Origin: Jacaranda mimosifolia
Taxonomy: Eukaryota > Streptophyta > Magnoliopsida > Lamiales > Bignoniaceae
NCBI GenBank assembly: GCA_018894105.1
Contig: CM032117.1
Span: 32,530,501 to 32,594,500 of the forward strand
DNA: 64,000 nucleotides
Direction: 5' to 3'
Shown here piece by piece: positions 57,161 through 64,000 of the stretch. The position numbers and the translations under genes are program-made. The notes beneath the pieces were generated by a model. That model worked only from the letters and a program-made list of their open reading frames with translations, ran no database searches and had not been told where the DNA came from. The number at the start of each line of letters is the position of its first letter. Positions within the stretch are counted from its first letter, which is position 1.

Positions 57161-58426
57161 TTGGCATAGTCGTTTAGGTCATTTAAATTTTGATGCTATT
57201 AAACATATGATGAATTTGAATTTAATCTCTAAACATGATATTGAAAGAAACCATAAATGTTAAGTATGTGTTGAAGCTAAAAAAAGTAAGAAAGCCATGC
57301 CATTTGGTTGAAAGACATTCTGAAATACTTAATTTAGTTCACATTGATATCTGTAAGTTCAATGGAATCCTAACCAAAGACTATAAAAGATACTTTATCA
57401 CTTTTATAGATGATTATAGTAGATACTGTTATGTTTACTTGTTGAAACATAAAGACGAAGCACTGGAAAAGTTTATCACTTTTAAGAATGAAGCTGAAAC
57501 TCAATCCGGTAAGAAGCTTAAACGATTAAGGTCAGACAGAAGTGGAGAGTACGAATATAAACCCTTCGATGAATATTGCTGGAACTTTGGTATTATTCAT
57601 GAAGAGACTCATCCATACTTTCCCTCGTCTAATAGGATAGTAGAACGAAATAGTAGAACATTTAAAGATATGATTAATAGTCTACCTTTGAATTCTGGAT
57701 TGCCTAAATATATGTGGGGAGAGGCTTTGAATACGGCTTGCCATATTCTGAACAGAGTCTCTCCAAAACGTAAGGAAATCATTTCGTTTGAACTCTGAAA
57801 ATGTAGAAAACCTAGCTTAAAATATTTTCGTGTGTGGGGTTGCCTTGCAAAAGTTCTAGTCCCAGAACACAAGAGGAAAAAACTGGGTCCTAAAACTGTT
57901 GATGCGATTTTTTTGGGCTATGTGGAGACAAGCTATGCATTGAGATTTCTAGTTATTAAGTTTGAAATCCCTGGCATAGATGTTAACACAATAGTTGAGT
58001 TTTGTGATGTTACGTTTTTTGAATATGTGTTTCCTATGAAAATGGGAGTACCTCAAAATATTTCTTTAGACTCAACCCTTACATCTTCTTATATTCCTGA
58101 TCATGTGGAAAGGATGACAAATGTGGGGGTTACTCCAAACAACTCTGATTCAGTATCTGCTGGATTTGAAGAGTTGGACAATCCCAAACGGAGTAAAAGT
58201 GCTAGAGTCATCAAGGATTTTGGAAGTGATTATATCACTTATAATATCGAGGATGACCTAGTAACTTTCAAAGTTACCATAACCTCGTCAGAGGCCAAGC
58301 ATTGGAAGACATCTATCAAAAGTGAGATAGATTCTATTATCTCTAATGGGACATGGGATTTAGTCGATCTACCTTTGGGTTGGGTGCGGATGGATCTTTA
58401 AGAAGAAACTTAAGTCTGATGGGACT
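57160..58426 (+). pseudogene. copia integrase and start of RT, plus element
   Basis: A GAG_pre lead (SRLGHLNFDAIKHMMNLNLI) is followed by the integrase core with FITFIDDYSRYCYVYLLKHK (Asp), LRSDRSGEYE (Asp) and SNRIVERNSRTFKDMINSLP (Glu). The linker WGCLAKVLVPEHKRKKLGPK leads to the RT start with HWKTSIKSEIDSIISNGTWD. A stop occurs at 57796-57798 and a frame shift just before the gypsy insertion at 58427. Confidence 0.85.
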
Positions 58427-59226
58427 TGATATGGGATAACCCAGCGGGCCTAGCCCAATAACACTCAACTAGGCTAGAGACAACCCAATTACCTAGTAGG
58501 CCCAATCGATTTTGGGCCAGCCACATTGTCGACCGAATTTCAACCCTACTGGACAGTATTTTCCTTGTTAACCAAGTTATGGTCAATCAGTGTCGGGGGT
58601 GCCTTGTTTGGCCTTCAACCAAAGAGACTCGAATATAATGGAGTTGCACCTTATCGACTAGAGTCTGTAGTAATATCTCACAGAAGTATTTAGATCGACT
58701 AGAGATGTCAAATTTGGGCGACAACCTCTCTGCTAGGCGACGTGCCTCAGCATTAATGGCGTATGTCTCCACAGTATTATCTTTTTCAGCTGTGCTAGGC
58801 TAGTGCACGCCTCTAGTGTACCTCTTGTCTTGGGTAGGTAGAGGCATTGCCGCCTGGAATAGTACACAAGCTGGAGAAGACTTAAAGGCCATTAAGCAAG
58901 GGAAAAAGCCCTTCATGTGCATCAAGGGCATCATAGACATATCAACCACATTAGAAAGGCTACAAATACCCCATTTCCAGCCTTCAACAAGGTATACCAT
59001 TTTACTATCAAAAAGCACTCACCCTACTGCTCTATTTTCTCATTGATTATACCGACTAGAGCGTCGGAGCGCCTTAGTCAGGGGCACCTTGGCTAGCCTA
59101 ATGTTTGCTATTGGTTTCAGGACTCAACCCCATCATATCACAAAGCATTCTGATCGACCTCTCATTTGGTTGATGGTACTAGACTTTAGCCCAATCTATC
59201 ACTAAATAGTTTTTAGACCTTCATCA
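58427..59226 (+). mobile_element. Ty3/gypsy LTR fragment nested in the copia RT
   Basis: TGATATGGG at 58427 and CATCATATCA at 59140 are inverted TG...CA ends of a 714-bp LTR, whose 3' part contains TATACCGACTAGAGCGTCGG, a word style seen in Tat/Athila-group LTRs. About 86 further bases follow before copia sequence resumes at GGGCCACTGATAAG. The copia frame before (SDG) and after (DKF...RLVAKGF) shows that the insertion split one RT motif. GGGACT on the left and GGGCCACT on the right may be a decayed target duplication. Confidence 0.7.
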
Positions 59227-59952
59227 GGGCCACTGATAAGTTTAAGGCCAGATTAGTTGCCAAAGGCTTTAGGCAAAAGGAAGGAATAGATTTCTTTGAC
59301 ACCTATTCCTTTATGGATTAAAATAAGCTCCTAAACAATGGCATGAAAAATTTGATGAAACCATTTTATCATTGGCTTCATAGTAATTGATAATGATAAG
59401 TGCATCTATTACAAAGTTAAAGGTGACACTTGTATTGTTTTTTGCCTATATGTGGATGATATTTTATTGATTGGTTTTTCCATTAAGATTATTAATGAGA
59501 CAAAGTCATACTTGAAAAGTAAGTTTGAAATGAAGGATATGAGTGAAGGTAATGTGATTCTTGGACTCAAGTTGAATTGGTCAATTGAGGGTATAGCTAT
59601 TTCTCAGTCTCATTATGTTGAGAATATTATTGAGAAATTTGGCTATAAGGATTGTAGAATCACTAAGGCACCATATGATCCTTCTATACCTCTTTTTAAG
59701 AATGAAAGTGGTATTCCTGTGTCTCAATTGAGATACTCTCAGATTATTGGGAGCTTGCAATATCTTGCAAATGGCTCGAGATCAGATATCTCATTCCCAG
59801 TCTCGAAGCTAGCTAGGTATACAAGTTGTCTCAATAGAATCCATTGGGAGGCTTTGGATAGTGTATTTTGGTATCTTAAGGGAACGACATCACTTGCTCT
59901 GCATTATGGCAGATTCCCTGTAGTACTTAAGAGATATAGTGATGCTAGCTAG
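59227..59952 (+). pseudogene. copia RT, C-terminal part, plus element
   Basis: RLVAKGFRQKEGIDFFDTYS resumes the RT, then a deletion joins directly to the palm/thumb region PKQWHEKFDETILSLGF in a shifted frame. The catalytic YVDD is intact at 59449-59460 (FCLYVDDILLIGFS). QIIGSLQYLANGSRSDISF and WYLKGTTSLALHYGR follow. The part of RT with the first catalytic Asp is missing. Confidence 0.85.
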
Positions 59953-60422
59953 ATAGCCAAAACTCCGATAGTAATGAGTGTACAGGGTACATATTTACCT
60001 TGGGTGGAGGCATTGTCTCCTAGAAGTCTACTAAACAGACTTTGGTAACTCGATCCACATTTGAGGCAGAGTGATGTGCTTTGGACATAACTGGAATGGA
60101 GGCTGAATGGTTACATAGGCTGATGGTCCAATTGCCCATGGTTATTAGTAAGCCCCTTTCTGCGATTGTAGTGCATGGTGATAACCAAAATCAGAAGTTC
60201 AAAGTTTATCAAAAGACTAAGAGACATATCCAAGTTAGACTAAAGTCTATAAGGGAGCTTGTGTCTGATAAGATTGTGGCCATTGATTTTGTTGGATCCA
60301 AAGATAATGTGGCCAATCCTTTGACCAAAGGACTTGAGTTGTCCTTAGTCCAAAAATCCAGGAGGGGGATGGGACTAAGAACCCATCAGTCACGCACCTG
60401 CAGTGGCAACCCAACTTACTGA
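59953..60422 (+). pseudogene. copia RNase H, plus element
   Basis: Read across several frame breaks: a tail with KTKRHIQVRLKSIRELVSDK, IVAIDFVGSKDNVANPLTKG is the standard copia RNase H end. An earlier stop is at 59950. The frame ends at 60420. Confidence 0.8.
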
Positions 60423-60600
60423 GTGGAGATCCCACAAGCAAGGTTCAATGTGGTATAAATAAGCTGCTAAGTGCGTCGATGTGCCCCTAAACTGGACTGA
60501 TACTTTAGTATCTGAGTCTATCCCCTGGGATACTTGGAAGGTGTTGTTTACTGCTAGTAAAGTAAGAGTCTAAACTCTGAATAGGGTCAAGTCACTTAAG

Positions 60601-61302
60601 TGGGAGTTGTCTCACATTGGAATTAAGACTAAGATGTGGGGACTTGTGGGAGTATAAAAGATTTTGTACTAGTCCCTTATCCCAGATTGGAAGTGAAACA
60701 AAAATATGGGAAACTATGAGAGTATAAAATACTAGTCCATGTACCCCACATTGGTAATTTTCACTTAAGTGCTTCCTTCTTAGCACTTATAAAATAGTTT
60801 GTTGGTTGCAGGCTAAATATACAACTCAGAATTCAATTATGATAAACTTTCTCTACTCTTTCCACTATCACTTTCTTTATGTAGTGTTGAGTTATCTAGG
60901 TTTGGCGACTGAGTAGTGCATCGAAGTGAAGCTGGTTCGAAGTGCATCAGCCATCTTCTAGACTGTCTTATCCTGGGAGAAGAGTTGCAGTACCCAGTGC
61001 ACCATTGAGTGGGGCAACATTTTCTTCAAGGTAAACTAGTTCCACTAGCAATTCAGTTGGTCATTTTGTGTACTATAGATAAGTACTTTACATGCTTATT
61101 GTTCTTCCCATTATTTAACTGATTCAATTCTATTGCTATTCCGAATTGGTTTCATTACTTTTGGTTTCTGAAAAAATTGAATTGAATTTGTTGTTGTTAT
61201 ACATGCATTGAAATTTTATATTTGAACTATTTATACACTGTCTCGTGATTATCTGCTTAAATTTTGATAATCTGCAAAATTCTTTAGAATCTATTTCTTT
61301 CA
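60601..61302 (+). repeat. 3' LTR of the plus copia element
   Basis: 702 bp, counterpart of 55745-56442, with few differences, which suggests this insertion is younger than the gypsy element at 9647-19280. Confidence 0.88.
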
Positions 61303-62129
61303 AAATGAACCAAAATAGCTGAATCATCGGGTAGGGAATCCGTACAGCGCTTGGGCTCCTCCTTTGTATCTTGAGTGAGATCCCACAGACAAGTCCCTTC
61401 TAGATATGCTTTATCAAATGTGCATTTTAGGATATCGGCGGCGAGGACCTCTTTGTTGTCTTCTCATTCTTCCTAATATGAGAGAATCACTATTAGGGAA
61501 AGAAAAAACAAAAGTTTTTAGGATTTTGTTCAAGTTCAATTATCGATTTAGAAAATCTACCGAAAGACTTCTCACCAAACGTCTACATCATCTCAGGATT
61601 GCCGGTGGCCACTAGCACTAAGAGACTCGACGTCTTAGATAACAAGCTATTTGTGATGGGATTCCACATCACTGGCAAGGACTACATGCTAAATCGCGAT
61701 CTAGTTTTGCGAACTCAACGACAACCTATAATCAAAAGATGAATACAATACACATAAAATCTAGCTTTTTTCATATTAAAGCTTGAAGAAGACAAAAAAT
61801 GGTCAATTCACCATCGAAGCCGGGTGTTCCACTTCCACCATCTTTAGGAAAATGAAAAAGAAAAAGACATATTTTGATAAACTAGTGAACAAGAAGACGT
61901 AGAGAAGTAGTACGGGGTGTAGAATGGGGGTGGGCTTTTCAGTGGGAATGTGTAGCCTTTTCAGAGGTGGATATGTTTTTCAACCTTATGTCTTGTCTCG
62001 ATTTTATTTAATTATAAATATTTTATTCTAACCATCCTACAACAGGCAAAATAAGAAACAAACATCACAGCTAAAGGCACAACTTTATAAAGCATAATAT
62101 GCAAAATGATGTCGTTTCAAAGTATAAAA
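61303..62129. other. host DNA between elements with one coding-like frame
   Basis: The frame at 61497-61739 is listed separately. The rest (61740-62129) shows no gene. Confidence 0.4.
61497..61739 (+). other. candidate terminal exon, unidentified protein
   Basis: After an acceptor-like ACTATTAG, one plus frame runs about 80 codons without a stop: GFCSSSIIDLENLPKDFS, PNVYIISGLPVATSTKRLDV, LDNKLFVMGFHITGKDYM, LNRDLVLRTQRQPIIKR, stop at 61737-61739. Codon choice and mixed composition look coding, unlike the surrounding AT-rich DNA, and there is no ATG at its start. I do not recognise the family. Confidence 0.45.
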
Positions 62130-63459
62130 TATAGCACCCCCTCTCGGGACAGCACCCAAGTTGAGGCGCTACCAATTCAATCTTAATTACAGTTCAAATA
62201 ATAACTAGGAAACCTGTATTTTAACCGTCTCTAAGGCAAAACAGTCATACTAATCCAAAAGATCATTCCGTAAAGCATAATATATACAATCCAAGTATCA
62301 GAATCCAACTCAGCGGAAAATAATTCATTTATCCCATAAGATCAATTCATAACATAAAATACGTACATATCCAGTATCTTAAGTTTCATACAAACATTCT
62401 CATAACACTTTTCAAGTAATTGTCTTGATTAGGTGACTTAAATGAACAACAGCAGCACCTAATCTATTACAAAATCACTCTCGTCTAAAACATGCCTCTG
62501 CTTATCAGTTTGACTTGTCTGAAGACAAATAACAACAAGGGGGTAAGTCCTAAGGACATAGCGAGGGAAAAGAGAATGACAGGATTCAAAAGAAAATGAT
62601 GAGCAATAAATAAGGCAGTTCGGTAATAATGAAAAGTTCAACGTGAAAATGCAGCGCCACCACCCAGAGAAGCCTCTCGCTGTGAGCTTTCCAACGCCCA
62701 GCTCCATTTTCAGTTTCTCCACCGGAAAAAACCTCAAATGCTGCCCAGACCCCTAAAATCACCTTACTCCGCAGTGAGGTTTTCGTCAAATTCCGCCTCC
62801 ACCGTTGCGTGAAACGGTCATGCAACACCACCACCGAGGTCCTCCAGCTGAGAGCTCCCAAAAATACTACCCAGAAGTCCGTTTAAGCCGTTGCTCTGCC
62901 ATGCATTGAAAATGGGTTTTCTTCAAGCTTCTCAGTTCCTATGGTCCGCCGCCCGGGAAGCCATGTGCAAGGTCTCAACGTGAAACTGGTGAAGTGGGGA
63001 AGAGGGTAAACTGTTTAGTTTTTGGAGTGCTGGCCGAAGTCTCGTCGGGGATAGTGATGTCCGCAGTGAAGAAGTGAAAGAAAAAGGAGATAGAAGAAAG
63101 AATAAGAAGGAAAGGAAAATGGAGAAGGAAAATAGTGCTGCCCGTTTTTTATTTAAAATCAAAAGTTTCATTTTTGCAATTTAGTCCTTAGTCTATTTTA
63201 AGTTAAATCAATTAAGTCCTTGGAACTCTGAAAATTGTCCTTAAGTCCCTGTTGAACTTAGTTTTTCCATGCAAACCCCTCAAGTTCCACTTGAAGCCCA
63301 CATAAGTAATCAAAATTTAAAATTTTGACCCTAATACTTTCAATTTCTTGCAATTGAGTCCTTCTCAATTATTTTTGTTCGAGCCCTAAAATCCGATCAA
63401 TAAATCTCTTAATTTCTAAATCCTCATTTCCAAAAATACTAAATTTTAGGGGTGTTACA
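62130..63459 (-). repeat. 3' LTR of the second gypsy element
   Basis: About 1330 bp. A GC-richer section lies at 62640-63010. In sense it starts TGTAACACCCC, the canonical start that is mutated in both LTRs of the first gypsy element. A purine tract (TTTTAAGGGAAGAGTC on minus) lies just inside at 63460-63475. Confidence 0.8.
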
Positions 63460-63475
63460 GACTCTTCCCTTAAAA

Positions 63476-64000
63476 GAATCTGGTCCCCAAATTCTCATCT
63501 GAGTACTGTTCTGATTGACAGAAAATGAGTAGATTCGATTTTGTCGATTTACATCTTATCTTTATTACATTCTGCCAGGATTGTTCCTTCAAGTCCTGAT
63601 ACTTCATGTTTCTCGGATGCATTGTATATCTTGACTTGTGTGCCTTATCTAACAATCCTTCTTCCATTTCTTCTGACACACATGTTTTCTTACGGAATAG
63701 AAGAATACCTTGAATATCGGTATTGCACTCAGACTCTCCAGAAGGATCAACTTTCCTTCGATTTCAACATAACACCTGTTCTTAGGCTTTTTGATGCTTC
63801 TGCTTCCAGCAAATAAGCCATTCTAGCCTTTTGGCTCAAGGCATTGGCTACTACACTTGCCTTTTCGGGTGATAGGTGATGGAAGAATAATAGTCTTTTA
63901 GAATTTCAATCCATCACGCTGTCTTATGTTCAGATCCTCATTTTAGTCAAATGATTGACCTTCTAAGTTACTTTAGTCATGAGTAAGCTATTTAGACAAG
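63476..64000 (-). pseudogene. gypsy pol remnant (RNase H end)
   Basis: On minus, 63780-63880 reads VVANALSQKARMAYLLEAEA, parallel to VANALSRRVGMAHLLAAEA of the first gypsy element, and the upstream DNA aligns with it too. As there, integrase DNA is missing between RNase H and the LTR, so both may descend from the same deleted lineage. Confidence 0.7.

Larger units (their letters stand above)
55745..61302 (+). mobile_element. Ty1/copia retrotransposon, plus strand, decayed and interrupted
   Basis: LTRs at 55745-56442 and 60601-61302 are highly similar. Both begin TGGGAGTTGTC and end TATTTCTTTCA. The interior has gag, integrase, RT and RNase H in copia order. It is broken by deletions and a gypsy LTR fragment (58427-59226). 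The flanking five bases (ATAAG and AAATG) do not form a clear duplication, and a standard primer site was not found after the 5' LTR. Confidence 0.88.
62130..64000 (-). mobile_element. second Ty3/gypsy element, 3' end only (runs off the window)
   Basis: An LTR (62130-63459) is followed by internal DNA with gypsy pol on minus. Ends resemble those of the element at 9647-19280 (TATAGCACCCCCTCTCGGG ... GGTGTTACA on plus), but the LTR is only about 1.3 kb, so it is a related but distinct family or variant. Confidence 0.8.

Overview
The window looks like nuclear DNA of a flowering plant, probably a eudicot. It is AT-rich and intron-bearing, and plant-type transposable elements fill most of it. Host genes appear only as short exon fragments on the minus strand: a midasin (MDN1) AAA ATPase exon, a PRP38 splicing-factor copy, two VPS53 exons and a FRIGIDA-like exon. 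I see no complete intact host gene, no RNA gene and no CRISPR array. Species cannot be named from this sequence.

Layout. 1-2783: host fragments (midasin exon, PRP38 pseudogene) and microsatellites. 2794-8607: a deleted Mutator-like element (MULE-1) with a perfect 10-bp target duplication; a hAT-type element (6634-7254) sits inside it. 9647-19280: a Ty3/gypsy retrotransposon on the minus strand with ~3.1-kb LTRs and a gutted interior. 20566-22770: the 3' tail of a Ty1/copia element plus its long LTR. 23515-24335: a second hAT-like element, beside VPS53 exons (24424-24819). 26018-28108: a non-autonomous element with ~100-bp inverted ends, a 10-bp target duplication, a nested MITE and a GC-rich, possibly captured core. 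29159-42241: a 13-kb MULE (MULE-2). 44119-44388: a Tourist-like MITE. 48314-54604: a Ty1/copia element on minus. 54998-55139: a FRIGIDA-like exon. 55745-61302: a Ty1/copia element on plus, itself interrupted by a gypsy LTR (58427-59226). 62130-64000: the 3' end of a second gypsy element running off the window.

The most unusual object is MULE-2 with its relative MULE-1. MULE-2 carries two convergent, decayed genes: a mudrA-type transposase on plus (DDE and SWIM motifs visible) and, on minus, a gene with a plant-mobile-type domain followed by a Ulp1-like cysteine protease with its DCG motif. Five different tandem-repeat families (irregular A, 123-bp B, 104/208-bp C, 88-bp D, and E with ~88-bp monomers in a ~242-bp higher-order unit) fill the introns and the space between the gene 3' ends, and are absent from the exons. 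They have different sequences but share short TGTACTT / TATACT words. MULE-1 keeps the ends, the first exons and samples of the arrays but has lost most coding sequence. The two copies have complementary damage in the DNA-binding domain of the transposase.

All coding content is judged by motif recognition in translated sequence; nothing here was confirmed by database search.
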